Source: Prochlorococcaceae cyanobacterium jk18x22bins.40
GTDB lineage: Bacteria; Cyanobacteriota; Cyanobacteriia; PCC-6307; Cyanobiaceae
Reading direction: 5' to 3'
Assembly (NCBI GenBank): GCA_022826155.1
Contig: JAJDVL010000030.1
Span: 1 to 59,575, forward strand
DNA: 59,575 nucleotides
Notes under the pieces: model-generated
What the model was told of the DNA's origin: nothing
Databases searched by the model: none
What the model saw: the letters and a program-made list of their open reading frames with translations, nothing else
Position numbers and translations under genes: made by a program
Shown: piece after piece, positions 8,278-16,360 of the stretch
Position numbering within the stretch: the stretch's first letter is position 1
How the letters are laid out: each line of letters begins with the position of its first letter

Positions 8278-9792
8278 ATGGGGGTGACCCGTTCCGCCCC
8301 GTTCTGGGACGCCATCGTCATTGGCGCCGGTATTGGCGGCCTGGTCACAGCCTCCCAGTTGGCCGCCAAGGGCGCTCGCACCCTGGTGCTGGAGCGTTAT
8401 TTGATTCCTGGCGGTAGTGCCGGCAGCTTTGATCGCCCCGGCTACCGCTTTGACGTGGGCGCCTCCATGATTTTTGGCTTTGGCAAGGGGGGCACCACCA
8501 ACCTGTTGACCAGGGCCTTGGCCGACGTGGGGGAGTCCCTGCAGACCATCCCCGATCCCGTTCAGTTGCACTACCACCTGCCGGATCACCTGGACTTGGC
8601 GGTGCATCGGGACTACAACACCTGGATTGCCACCCTGACGGAGCAGTTTCCGTTTGAAGCCCGCGGCATTCGCGCTTTTTACGACACCTGTTGGCAGGTG
8701 TTTCGTTGTCTGGACGCCATTCCCCTCAAGTCCCTTGAGGAGCCCCGCTACCTGGCCCAGGTGTTTTTCCGCAATCCCCTGGCTTGTTTGGGGCTGGCCC
8801 GCTGGCTCCCTGTGAATGTGGGGGACGTGGCCCGGCGTCACATCCGTGATCCCCAACTGCTGCGCCTCATTGACATGGAGTGCTACTGCTGGTCCGTGAT
8901 GCCGGCAGAGCGCACCCCCATGATCAACGGCGGCATGGTCTTCGCGGACCGCCATGCGGGAGGGGTGAACTATCCCAAGGGGGGCGTGGGAGAAATCAGC
9001 CGCCGCCTGGTGCGGGGCCTGCAACGCCATGGGGGAGAGATCCGCTACGGTGCCCGGGTGACCCAGGTGCTGTTGGAGCGGGACCGCGCCGTTGGGGTGG
9101 TCCTGGCCAATGGGGAGCAACTGCACGCCCGGCGGGTGATTTCCAATGCCACCCGTTGGGACACCTTCGGGGGCCTGGTGCCGGAGAAGGCCATGCCCCA
9201 TCGGGAGAAGGTGTGGCGACGGCGCTATAAACCCTCCCCCTCCTTTCTCTCCCTGCATCTGGGGGTGAAGTCCGATGTCATCCCTCCCCACAGTCACTGT
9301 CACCACCTGTTGCTGGAGCACTGGGAGCAGATGGATGCCGAGCAGGGCACTGCCTTTGTGTCCATCCCCACCCTGCTGGATCCTGATCTGGCCCCACCGG
9401 GTCGCCACATTGTCCACACATTTACCCCCAGCAGCCTTGCGCATTGGGAAGGCCTGGGTCCATCTGCCTACCGTCAAAAAAAGGAGGCCGATGCCCGCCA
9501 GCTTGTGCAACGCCTGAGCCGCCTCTGGCCTGGTCTGGAGGACGCCATTGAGCGTCAGGACATTGGCACGCCCCGCACCCACCGCCGTTTTCTGGGCCGC
9601 AGCCAGGGCAGTTATGGTCCAGTGCCTGCCCGGCGTTTGCCAGGGTTGTTGCCCATGCCCTTTAACCGCACCGGCATTCCAGGGCTCTACTGCGTTGGGG
9701 ACTCCTGCTTCCCAGGCCAGGGTCTCAATGCGGTGGCCTTCAGTGGCTATGCCTGTTCCCACCGCGTTGCTGCGGATCTGGGCCTCGCCTAG
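8278..9792 (+). CDS. crtH: Carotenoid (prolycopene) isomerase CrtH
   Basis: 504 residues from ATG 8278. The N-terminus has the FAD/NAD-binding Rossmann motif DAIVIGAGIGGLVTASQLAAKGARTLVLER, followed by GGSAGSFDRPGYRFDVGASMIFG, and the C-terminal FAD motif GIPGLYCVGDSCFPGQGLNAVAFSGYACSHRVA. This pattern is that of CrtH/CRTISO, which converts poly-cis lycopene to the all-trans form on the way to beta-carotene and zeaxanthin. Close relatives are CrtI-type desaturases, but the full-length match favours CrtH. It is probably cotranscribed with psbY. Confidence 0.9.
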   Translation: MGVTRSAPFWDAIVIGAGIGGLVTASQLAAKGARTLVLERYLIPGGSAGSFDRPGYRFDVGASMIFGFGKGGTTNLLTRALADVGESLQTIPDPVQLHYHLPDHLDLAVHRDYNTWIATLTEQFPFEARGIRAFYDTCWQVFRCLDAIPLKSLEEPRYLAQVFFRNPLACLGLARWLPVNVGDVARRHIRDPQLLRLIDMECYCWSVMPAERTPMINGGMVFADRHAGGVNYPKGGVGEISRRLVRGLQRHGGEIRYGARVTQVLLERDRAVGVVLANGEQLHARRVISNATRWDTFGGLVPEKAMPHREKVWRRRYKPSPSFLSLHLGVKSDVIPPHSHCHHLLLEHWEQMDAEQGTAFVSIPTLLDPDLAPPGRHIVHTFTPSSLAHWEGLGPSAYRQKKEADARQLVQRLSRLWPGLEDAIERQDIGTPRTHRRFLGRSQGSYGPVPARRLPGLLPMPFNRTGIPGLYCVGDSCFPGQGLNAVAFSGYACSHRVAADLGLA

Positions 9793-10075
9793 TCGAACTG
9801 CTCACGCGCCACCAGACCTGCTTCCCCTCTTGACGTCGTGTCAACCGGTAGCCAGGCCGTGGCCGGTGGCCATGACGCCAGAGACGAACAGCGAAAGGCG
9901 CAACGTTGGCCATGATCGCCATCTCCTCACTGGTGAACCAGGCGTTTAACCTGGCTGCCTCCCGCAAAGCATCCTGGATTTTTGCTTCCCTTGCCTGGCG
10001 TCGCTCACGACGTAGCAGGAAGGAGAAGCTTGGCGCTTTCAGACCCTGGGACAAGGTGCCACGTGTCCTGGACAT
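9740..10075 (-). CDS. Hypothetical basic protein
   Basis: 111 residues from ATG 10075; its last 53 bases overlap the 3' end of crtH tail to tail. The central part (ALREAARLNAWFTSEEMAIMANVAPFAVRLWRHGHRPRPGYRLTRRQEGKQVWWRV) looks like real protein: an amphipathic helix followed by a compact basic region with conserved-looking Trp/Arg/Gly. The first 30 and last 20 residues look less ordered. I do not recognise a named family. No Shine-Dalgarno sequence is obvious. Call is tentative. Confidence 0.45.
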   Translation of the reverse strand: MSRTRGTLSQGLKAPSFSFLLRRERRQAREAKIQDALREAARLNAWFTSEEMAIMANVAPFAVRLWRHGHRPRPGYRLTRRQEGKQVWWRVSSSTRRGPDPQQRGGNRHSH

Positions 10076-10191
10076 GGTAATGTTTCGTGCTGAGGAAAGC
10101 CTTCAGGTTGAACCTGGGATGGCAGATAACCAGATTCTGGCAATGACTGCCGTGATGAGTGTGTTCTGGCAGTTGCTCATCTGTAAGACCC

Positions 10192-10214
10192 GGCTTTGAG
10201 AGAGCTTCAAAGCC
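10192..10214. other. Hairpin between ndhH stop and the 9740-10075 ORF
   Basis: Perfect 8-bp inverted repeat GGCTTTGA / TCAAAGCC with a 7-nt loop, 46 bp past the ndhH stop. It is well placed to end or stabilise the ndhH message, but lacks a clear T-run. The surrounding 10076-10260 holds no gene that I can support. Confidence 0.45.
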
Positions 10215-10260
10215 AGGGTAGGGGCTCAGCCGGGTTGGTCAGAGTGGACGGGCTGACGTC

Positions 10261-11445
10261 TCACCGGTCCACGGATCCCATGATCACGTCGATGGATCCC
10301 AGGATGGCCATGATGTCCGCCACTTTGACCCCCTTGAGCAGGTGGGGAAGGATCTGCAGATTGTTGAAGTCCGGGGCGCGGATTTTCCAACGCCATGGGG
10401 TGACCTCGTTGCTGCCCACGAGAAACACCCCCAACTCCCCCTTGCCGGTCTCCACCCGGGCATAGAGTTCCCCGTTGGGGATCCTGAAGGTGGGGGCCAC
10501 CTTCTTGGCCACGTACTGATAGTCGAAGTCGTACCACTGGCTCTTGCGACCCTCCTGAAGGCGGCGCGCCTCCAGGTTTTCCGTCGGGCCTCCGGGGATG
10601 CCGCGACAGGCCTGGCGCAGGATGCTCAAAGACTCCCGCATCTCCTGGATCCGCACCTGATAGCGGGCAAAGCAGTCCCCCTCTTCGGCTGTGGCCACCT
10701 CCCAGTCAAAGTCGTCGTAGCACTCGTAGTGGTCCACCTTGCGCAGATCCCAGCAGACGCCCGAGGCCCGCAACATGGGGCCGGAGAGGCTCCAGTTGAT
10801 GGCTTCCTCCCGGCTGATGGTTCCCAGGCCGGTGATGCGACGGCGGAAGATGGGGTTATCGGTGATCAGCCGCTCGTACTCGTCAATTTTTGGACCGAAC
10901 CAGTCACAGAAGTCACTGCATTTCTCCAGCCAGCCATAGGGCAGGTCCACCGCCACCCCGCCAATGCGGAAGTAGTTGTTGTTGATCAGCCGCTGGCCGG
11001 TGGCAGCCTCCCAAAGGTCGTAGATCATCTCCCGCTCCCGGAAGATGTAGAAGAAGGGGGTTTGGGCCCCCACGTCGGCAAGGAAGGGTCCCAGCCAGAG
11101 CAGGTGGTTGGCAATGCGGTTCAACTCCAGCATCAGCACCCGGATGTAGCTAGCCCGCCTGGGAACGGTGATGTTCGCCAGGCGCTCGGGGGCGTTGACG
11201 GTCACCGCCTCGTTGAACATGCCCGCCGCATAGTCCCAACGGCTCACGTAGGGGACAAACATGACGCTGGTGCGGCTCTCGGCAATTTTTTCCATGCCGC
11301 GATGGAGGTAGCCAATGACGGGCTCACAATCCACCACGTCCTCCCCGTCCAGGGTCACCACCAGCCTAAGCACCCCATGCATGGAAGGATGGTGGGGGCC
11401 AAAATTCACCACCATGGGTTCCGTGTGGGTCTCAAGCTGGGTCAT
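10261..11445 (-). CDS. ndhH: NAD(P)H-quinone oxidoreductase subunit H
   Basis: 394 residues from ATG 11445. NdhH is the 49-kDa-type subunit of the NDH-1 complex on thylakoid membranes (cyclic electron flow, respiration, CO2 uptake). Clear family blocks: [82 protein letters not shown] and the end [26 protein letters not shown]. Full length. It is transcribed away from the tRNA-Leu-like gene at 11533. Confidence 0.97.
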   Translation of the reverse strand: MTQLETHTEPMVVNFGPHHPSMHGVLRLVVTLDGEDVVDCEPVIGYLHRGMEKIAESRTSVMFVPYVSRWDYAAGMFNEAVTVNAPERLANITVPRRASYIRVLMLELNRIANHLLWLGPFLADVGAQTPFFYIFREREMIYDLWEAATGQRLINNNYFRIGGVAVDLPYGWLEKCSDFCDWFGPKIDEYERLITDNPIFRRRITGLGTISREEAINWSLSGPMLRASGVCWDLRKVDHYECYDDFDWEVATAEEGDCFARYQVRIQEMRESLSILRQACRGIPGGPTENLEARRLQEGRKSQWYDFDYQYVAKKVAPTFRIPNGELYARVETGKGELGVFLVGSNEVTPWRWKIRAPDFNNLQILPHLLKGVKVADIMAILGSIDVIMGSVDR

Positions 11446-11522
11446 GGGGCAACAGGCCAGGAGTGGTGTGATCCTAGGCTTCCACTTGGCTGCTCTGCTC
11501 TACCCTAAGCTGAAGGGCTTGG

Positions 11523-11606
11523 CCCAACGCCGGCCCGTGTAGTCCAATTGGCAGAGACAGGCGACTTAAAATCGCTCCAGTGCGGGTTCGAATCCCGCCA
11601 CGGGCA
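11523..11606 (+). repeat. 84-bp direct repeat, left copy
   Basis: Identical base for base to 14392-14475. It starts with CCCAACGCCG and includes a whole tRNA-like gene. The two copies are 2869 bp apart and bracket the porin/haloperoxidase cassette, in the manner of attachment-site or duplication boundaries. Confidence 0.95.
11533..11606 (+). tRNA. tRNA-Leu(UAA)-like gene with short variable arm, copy 1
   Basis: 74 nt: acceptor GCCCGTG/CACGGGC, D-arm GTC...GAC, anticodon stem GGCGA/TCGCT with loop CTTAAAA (anticodon UAA), variable region of only about 5 nt, T-arm GCGGG-TTCGAAT-CCCGC, discriminator A. The anticodon predicts leucine, but bacterial tRNA-Leu normally has a long variable arm, and the usual cyanobacterial tRNA-Leu(UAA) also carries a group I intron. 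This gene has neither, so its charging identity is uncertain. Confidence 0.75.
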
Positions 11607-11645
11607 TGGGTCCCCGCCCCCCGCAGTTCTTGAATCCCTGTGACC

Positions 11646-11740
11646 GGCTGGTGAGCCGGACCTGGACGCCACAGCGGCCTGCCGGTGGGGCCTTGCAGGA
11701 CCAGAGGGTTGGACATGGTATTGTTGGCGGCGCCCACCAC
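11646..11740 (+). pseudogene. Relic of trpA
   Basis: Bases 11646-11710 align with 15243-15308 of the intact trpA (shared blocks GGACCTGGAC/GGATCTGGAC, GCCACAGCGGCCTGC/ACCACAGTGGCCTGC, CCTTGCAGGA.CAG) with a one-base insertion. Bases 11711-11740 then align with 15617-15646 (GGACATGGT.TTG/CTG.TGG.GGCGCCCACCAC). The middle of the gene is deleted. The bases just before it (11612-11645) also resemble 14485-14520, the sequence following the right tRNA copy. So this stretch is a decayed, internally deleted copy of the tRNA-to-trpA region. Confidence 0.75.
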
Positions 11741-11765
11741 TGCTGGTGATATCCCAATCCTGCGT

Positions 11766-12797
11766 TCAAAAACTGTATCTTAATGAAAAGACGGCATTCG
11801 TCTCGTCGGTATCTATCAACTGTACGCTATCAATTACGGCTTTGGATCGAGCATGATTGAGCCCAAAGTTTGCAGATAATCCCCGTGCAATGTCATACTG
11901 AGCGCCAAGGGCGACGGAGATCTCGTCATTGCCGTTGATGCAGCCGACATGCCCCTCAATGGAAAGAGTCACGACACCGATCTTGGTGGACGCACCCGAC
12001 GACACGTAACAACGATCCACATCTGCCCCCTTCGACGAGAGATGTTCACAGCCAACGCCAATATCGAATAACGAACTGCCGTAGATGAATTCACTGACGA
12101 GTGCGACAGATGCTGTATCGAATGAAGAGGAATCAGCAGCGGTGTAATCACCTGTGGCGGCGCGAAAGCTCAGGCGATAGTCCTTGGTGCCGGCGGGACG
12201 CTGGACCATGGCCCCCAGGTCCACGTGTCCTTCCCCATCCACGACGCCACTGATGACCCAAGGCCCAAAACGGCCCACATAGCCGCCTCCCCAGCCGCCC
12301 AGTTCGCCAAGGCCGTTGTCGAACGCCAGGAAAGCATTGCCCGCGCCGCGTTGGCGCCGCGTCTGTCCACGAACAACACCGGAGAGGTTGCCAGCCAGTA
12401 CGGCGCCCCAGGTTCCACCTATCGAAAATACCACGTTATCTGTGTAACCTTCGTCCAGGTCCATAGGGGACACATCATCGCTGGCATAGTGACCGGAGTA
12501 ATCCAATTTGATGCGCCAGCGGTTCGGCAACTGTGTCAAGGCGCCGATTTGGAGATTGCCGGCCAGCCCGGTGTCGATGTCGTGTTCAGCCGATTCGTCG
12601 TAAATTACCATGGTGTCCAGAACACCGTTCAGTAGAAACGTCACGTCACCGATTTCGGTGGCCATGGGTTCCTCCATGGAGGACAGGCGCTCGTAGTTGA
12701 TGGAGAAGTCCTGAGCGGCGGCAGGGGTGGCAACCGTTGCACCAGCAACCATTGTCGCTGCAAGCACCGCCAGTCTTTTGCGTTTGAAGATCGTCAT
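11766..12797 (-). CDS. Porin-like outer-membrane beta-barrel protein
   Basis: 343 residues from ATG 12797, preceded by AAAGGGCG as a ribosome-binding site. A signal peptide is clear (MTIFKRKRLAVLAATMVAGATVATPAAAQ). The mature part is rich in alternating hydrophobic/polar strands with aromatic girdles and ends in a C-terminal Phe (FSLRYSF), the usual outer-membrane sorting signal. It resembles proteobacterial-type general porins rather than the SLH-containing porins usual in cyanobacteria. It begins 5 bp after the haloperoxidase stop and forms an operon with it. Both lie between the 84-bp repeats. Substrate unknown. Confidence 0.7.
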   Translation of the reverse strand: MTIFKRKRLAVLAATMVAGATVATPAAAQDFSINYERLSSMEEPMATEIGDVTFLLNGVLDTMVIYDESAEHDIDTGLAGNLQIGALTQLPNRWRIKLDYSGHYASDDVSPMDLDEGYTDNVVFSIGGTWGAVLAGNLSGVVRGQTRRQRGAGNAFLAFDNGLGELGGWGGGYVGRFGPWVISGVVDGEGHVDLGAMVQRPAGTKDYRLSFRAATGDYTAADSSSFDTASVALVSEFIYGSSLFDIGVGCEHLSSKGADVDRCYVSSGASTKIGVVTLSIEGHVGCINGNDEISVALGAQYDIARGLSANFGLNHARSKAVIDSVQLIDTDETNAVFSLRYSF

Positions 12798-12802
12798 CGT
12801 GG

Positions 12803-14200
12803 TCACGCCCTTTGTGGAAATATCGTATGGAAAGCCTGCCGGGCTATGGCCCGTCCGGCCTTCATGCCCTCGGTGTGGTCGAGAAGCCAATGGACGCCGC
12901 CATAGAGGCGGCTCATCCCGTTCTCTTCCGCCATATGGCTCAAGCTGCTCCAGTGCCGAGTGACACCCTGCAACTGGGGCCACAGCACTTCATCGGGCGA
13001 ACGTCCGGAGAAGGCAATGTTGTCCCGACCGTGAATCAGCGCGATCATTTCGGCGGCGGCGGCGCCGAAGGTGGAGTGGCCGGATGTATAGGCTGGAAAC
13101 TCGGGCGTGGGAATGTAGCTGCGCCAACGGGGATGGCGCTTCACCCGTGGGTCCGGGTTGCCAAGCTGCGGTGCCCGGGCACGGATGGCGCTCTCCGGTC
13201 TGAGGATGTCGTAATGGTACTTGTTGTCCCAGGCGCAGATCGAGGCGTCGCACTGCGTCATGCCGATCAGGGCAAAAGCACGGGCAAGCTCAATGAAGCT
13301 GAGGCCCCGATCCTGAAGGAGTTGCATGCCAATGTAAAGGAAGTGTCCGGGTGGCGTGATGCCCCAGGGTCCGTCCTCCCAAAACAACGCAATCTGCGAT
13401 TGATCAGCGGTTCGTATGGTGCTATTCGCTGCGCCTAGATGGCAGATTGTGTCAAACTCCTGGGCAAATTCCGGGCTGGCCGGATCGTAAAAATCGGCTG
13501 CACGGAACTGCGAACTATTGGTCATTGTCCAGGACTTCATCTTTCCCTGTCCTGGATGTAAAGCCCGGTCAAACGATGCAAATGCCGGACCTGGCGTGGC
13601 CCCATAGAACGGACCGGTCGGCCGCCAGCGCAACACATCGGACCGCCGCCCATAGCGACCCAGATAGTAGTTGACTTCGCTGGGCTCGGAGCTATCATTT
13701 GTGCGAATTTCACACACCCGCCGCCCCACTGTCTTGCCCCATTGGACCCCCAGGGACTTGGCCTCGTTGTTGGGGAATTGGTTCAAAAACGCAATGCGCT
13801 CAAACAGGAAAGGCTGTTGGAACACTTCAGCCGCCGCCTCTGCAAAAGCGATCCCGTAGGCAACTTCCGGATTGGCCTCCCGTGGTCCGGCGCCAATTCC
13901 AAAAGGTTCCCCATAGGCTTGAACAATCCCGTTGGCGGCAAGAAAACCGGCCGCTGTGGCTACGCTGTAATTGTAGGCTGCCCGGGGTGGGGAGATCCTT
14001 TGATCCCGCACCTGCTGCAAAGCCGCATCCACAGACTGAAAGACGGTGTTCCAGTGCTGTGGCTTAATGATCTGGGTCCCGTAGGAGGATCGGTGGCCAA
14101 AGGGCGCCACATGGGGAGCAGGACAACCTGTGACCAGGGTGGTGCAGGCGGCACCGGCGGTGACGAGTAGAAATTTCCGCCTGGAAAGATTGATTGTCAT
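12803..14200 (-). CDS. Vanadium-dependent haloperoxidase family protein
   Basis: 465 residues from ATG 14200. The start has a twin-arginine signal (SRRKFLLVTAGAA) and a lipobox ending at Cys26 (LVTGC), so export by Tat and lipid anchoring are likely. The vanadate/phosphate-binding signature of the haloperoxidase/PAP2 superfamily is intact: K327-x6-R333-P334, S373-G-H375, and S430-R431-x5-H437-x3-D441. Such enzymes oxidise halides with hydrogen peroxide, yielding hypohalous acid; relatives can be acid phosphatases, so halide activity is inferred from the motif spacing. In a sponge-associated or marine setting it could halogenate metabolites or detoxify peroxide. First gene of an operon with the porin-like gene. 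Confidence 0.85.
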   Translation of the reverse strand: MTINLSRRKFLLVTAGAACTTLVTGCPAPHVAPFGHRSSYGTQIIKPQHWNTVFQSVDAALQQVRDQRISPPRAAYNYSVATAAGFLAANGIVQAYGEPFGIGAGPREANPEVAYGIAFAEAAAEVFQQPFLFERIAFLNQFPNNEAKSLGVQWGKTVGRRVCEIRTNDSSEPSEVNYYLGRYGRRSDVLRWRPTGPFYGATPGPAFASFDRALHPGQGKMKSWTMTNSSQFRAADFYDPASPEFAQEFDTICHLGAANSTIRTADQSQIALFWEDGPWGITPPGHFLYIGMQLLQDRGLSFIELARAFALIGMTQCDASICAWDNKYHYDILRPESAIRARAPQLGNPDPRVKRHPRWRSYIPTPEFPAYTSGHSTFGAAAAEMIALIHGRDNIAFSGRSPDEVLWPQLQGVTRHWSSLSHMAEENGMSRLYGGVHWLLDHTEGMKAGRAIARQAFHTIFPQRA

Positions 14201-14391
14201 ATGTATCTCGAAAATTGTCTTTTCCCGATGAAATTCACCGACGAAGAGTTCCTATGTCTCTTGCGGGGGGGGGTAACGAATCGTTGCAAAATCACAAGAG
14301 GCATGAAGCCAGTTGCATCTTGATGCAGACTAGCGACCTGCGGCAATCCATGCAACTCTCTTGAACGCCTGTCCTGGACTGAAGATCTCAT
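14201..14391. promoter_or_regulatory. Likely promoter region of the haloperoxidase operon
   Basis: No gene is seen. The stretch is richer in A/T than its neighbours and separates the haloperoxidase start (minus) from the right 84-bp repeat (plus), so it should carry the divergent promoters. No strong consensus -35/-10 pair can be asserted. Confidence 0.35.
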
Positions 14392-14475
14392 CCCAACGCC
14401 GGCCCGTGTAGTCCAATTGGCAGAGACAGGCGACTTAAAATCGCTCCAGTGCGGGTTCGAATCCCGCCACGGGCA
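14392..14475 (+). repeat. 84-bp direct repeat, right copy
   Basis: Identical to 11523-11606 throughout. The perfect identity of all 84 bases, including 9 bases before the tRNA, contrasts with the decayed similarity just beyond the left copy, suggesting either recent conversion or functional constraint on both tRNA copies. Confidence 0.95.
14402..14475 (+). tRNA. tRNA-Leu(UAA)-like gene with short variable arm, copy 2
   Basis: Same 74-nt sequence and fold as the copy at 11533. This copy lies 58 bp upstream of ndhL and is probably the ancestral position, because the intact ndhL-DUF3007-trpA series follows it. Confidence 0.75.
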
Positions 14476-14533
14476 CCATGAGTTCCCACCCCACACAGTA
14501 TCTTGACCTCTGTGATCCCTCCGCTGTAGATCC

Positions 14534-14770
14534 ATGCCCATGCCGTCCTTCGACACCCTGCTGCTGCTGGGGCTGGTTGGCGTTCTGGGGGTCACCTATC
14601 TGGTCCTGGCCCCTGGGGCCTTGATGGCCTGGCTCCATTGGCGTTGGCACAGAATGGGCAAAGTGGAGCGGTTGCTAAGCTATGGACTGGTGTTTTTTTT
14701 GTTTCCAGGGTTGATCCTGCTGTCCCCCTTCGTGAATTTGCGTCCTGCGGGACGCCAAGCTAAGTCATGA
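14534..14770 (+). CDS. ndhL: NAD(P)H-quinone oxidoreductase subunit L
   Basis: 78 residues. Two transmembrane helices enclose the signature HWRWHRMGKVERLLSYGLVFFLFPGLILLSPFVNLRP, which is diagnostic of NdhL, a cyanobacterial/plastid-specific NDH-1 subunit needed for inorganic-carbon uptake and cyclic electron flow. The stop overlaps the start of the next gene (ATGA). Confidence 0.92.
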   Translation: MPMPSFDTLLLLGLVGVLGVTYLVLAPGALMAWLHWRWHRMGKVERLLSYGLVFFLFPGLILLSPFVNLRPAGRQAKS

Positions 14771-15144
14771 CCAAAGGGCATGTGCTCCTGCTGGGTCTGG
14801 CCTTGCTGGTGGTTGGCGGGATGCTTCCTCAGGTGTTGCAGTGGGCGGGTTTTGGTGAACTCAACGCAGGATTGGCGTCCACCGCCCTGCTGGTGCTGGT
14901 GGTGATCCTCTGGGTGGCCAGCTACGGCTGGCGGGTTGTGCGGGGCGACATGACCTTCATGCAAATGCGCAGACACTACCGCCAGCGCTACGACCAGGCC
15001 ACGGACGAGGAATTGCTGCGCCGCTTTGAAACCCTGAGTGAAACGGAGCAGCAGGAGCTGCTGTCGTCCACTGCCCCCGAGCCTGGCGCCCCATTGGACC
15101 AGCAATCAGCGGGTCAGCAATCAACCCGGCAAGCTGCTGAGTGA
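14767..15144 (+). CDS. DUF3007 membrane protein
   Basis: 125 residues with two N-terminal transmembrane helices, then a charged soluble part with YGWRVVRGDMTFMQMRRHYRQRYDQATDEELLRRFETLSETEQQELL. This matches the DUF3007 family, conserved in cyanobacteria and often between ndhL and trpA. Function unknown; a thylakoid role is only suggested by context. Overlaps ndhL by 4 bases. Confidence 0.85.
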   Translation: MTKGHVLLLGLALLVVGGMLPQVLQWAGFGELNAGLASTALLVLVVILWVASYGWRVVRGDMTFMQMRRHYRQRYDQATDEELLRRFETLSETEQQELLSSTAPEPGAPLDQQSAGQQSTRQAAE

Positions 15145-15147
15145 GCG

Positions 15148-15990
15148 ATGGTCCCCAGGCCCTCATCTCCTGAAGCCGGCGCCATCGGCGCCCGCTTTGC
15201 CACCCTGGCCCAACAGGGGCGCTGTGCCTTGATGCCCTTTCTGATGGCTGGGGATCCGGATCTGGACACCACAGTGGCCTGCCTGCTGGCCTTGCAGGAT
15301 CAGGGGGCTGATCTGGTGGAGTTGGGCATCCCCTACAGCGATCCCCTGGCGGATGGTCCGGTGATTCAGGCCGCGGCTGGACGGGCCCTGGCAGCGGGTG
15401 TCACCTGTGGTGGTGTGCTGGATATGCTGGCGGCCCTGCGGGGGCAGTTGCACATACCCGTGGTGCTGTTCACCTATGCCAACCCCTTGCTCAACATGGG
15501 GGTAGCCACCTTCTGTGACCGTGCAGCCGCCGCGGGCGCCGCGGGGTTGGTGGTGCCGGATCTCCCCCTGGAGGAGGCCCAGCGCCTGTCCCCCACGGTG
15601 GCGGCTGCCGGGCTGGACATGGTGCTGCTGGTGGCGCCCACCACGTCCCCCCAGCGCATGGCCCGAATTGCCCGGACCAGCCGCGGCTTTATCTATCTGG
15701 TGAGCGTGACAGGGGTGACAGGGACCCGTGAGCAGATGGATCAGCGGGTGGCATCCTTGGTTGGCCAACTCAAATCCCTGGCCCAGCAACCCGTTGCCGT
15801 GGGCTTCGGAATTTCCACCGCTGCCCAGGCCCGGCAGGTGCGCCTCTGGGGCAGTGACGGGGCCATTGTGGGCAGCGCTTTTGTGAAGCGCATTGCTGCG
15901 GCCGGTCCATCCGATCCTCCTGCCACGGTGGTGGGGACGTTCTGCGCCGAACTGCGCCGGGGACTGGATTCCCCTGTGTCCGCCACCTGA
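15148..15990 (+). CDS. trpA: Tryptophan synthase alpha chain
   Basis: 280 residues. It cleaves indole-3-glycerol phosphate to indole and GAP, passing indole to TrpB. Family marks: [84 protein letters not shown] and [16 protein letters not shown] with [12 protein letters not shown]. The catalytic Glu ([10 protein letters not shown]) and Asp (PDLPLEE) are in place. A decayed copy of parts of this gene sits at 11646-11740. Confidence 0.96.
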   Translation: MVPRPSSPEAGAIGARFATLAQQGRCALMPFLMAGDPDLDTTVACLLALQDQGADLVELGIPYSDPLADGPVIQAAAGRALAAGVTCGGVLDMLAALRGQLHIPVVLFTYANPLLNMGVATFCDRAAAAGAAGLVVPDLPLEEAQRLSPTVAAAGLDMVLLVAPTTSPQRMARIARTSRGFIYLVSVTGVTGTREQMDQRVASLVGQLKSLAQQPVAVGFGISTAAQARQVRLWGSDGAIVGSAFVKRIAAAGPSDPPATVVGTFCAELRRGLDSPVSAT

Positions 15991-16053
15991 AGGGCCGACT
16001 CAAGGGCCAGTGAACGTGAAGAATGGGAGAGTCATATCCGTCATGCATGGGCC

Positions 16054-16335
16054 ATGAAATTTGTACTCTGGGGCCGCTACTGTGCAGATGCTCTCACCAA
16101 ACGGGGCCCCTATCGGGAGCAGCACTTGGCGGGGCTGCGGGAGCAGCACGCCAGGGGGATGCTGCTGACCCTGGGTCCCACCGCGGGGAGCACCCATGTG
16201 TTTGGCGTCTACGAGGCCCCGTCCCAGGAGGAGGTGGAGGCCCTGGTGAAGGGGGATATCTACTGGGCACAGGGCATTTGGACCCAGGTGGACGTTTATC
16301 CCTGGACCGATGCCATCCCCTTCCCCGGTCCCTGA
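16054..16335 (+). CDS. YciI-like protein
   Basis: 93 residues, starting MKFVLWGRYCADALTKRGPYREQHLAGL and containing GMLLTLGPTAGSTHVFGVYEAPSQEEVEALVKGDIYW. This is the ferredoxin-like YciI fold with the conserved His and Asp. YciI proteins are small enzymes or dimeric accessory proteins of unclear substrate. It lies 63 bp after trpA and is probably cotranscribed. Confidence 0.85.
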   Translation: MKFVLWGRYCADALTKRGPYREQHLAGLREQHARGMLLTLGPTAGSTHVFGVYEAPSQEEVEALVKGDIYWAQGIWTQVDVYPWTDAIPFPGP

Positions 16336-16360
16336 CGGTGGCGGCTTGCGCCGGCTGAAC

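Larger units (their letters stand above)
11523..14475. mobile_element. Cassette bounded by 84-bp tRNA-containing direct repeats
   Basis: Two identical 84-bp repeats, each with a tRNA-Leu-like gene, enclose a trpA relic and a two-gene operon (haloperoxidase, porin) whose products look foreign to picocyanobacteria. No integrase or transposase is present between the repeats, so if this was a mobile island it is now only a remnant; unequal recombination with a related genome is an alternative. The gene order on both sides (ndhH to the left; ndhL, DUF3007, trpA to the right) would be contiguous around a single tRNA if the cassette were removed. Confidence 0.55.

Noticed and set aside
8227..9762. 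A 511-residue minus-strand open frame opposite crtH
   Set aside because: It mirrors the codon structure of the clearly real crtH on the other strand, shows no family motif and is rich in Gly/His/Gln, as antisense frames in GC-rich genes are.
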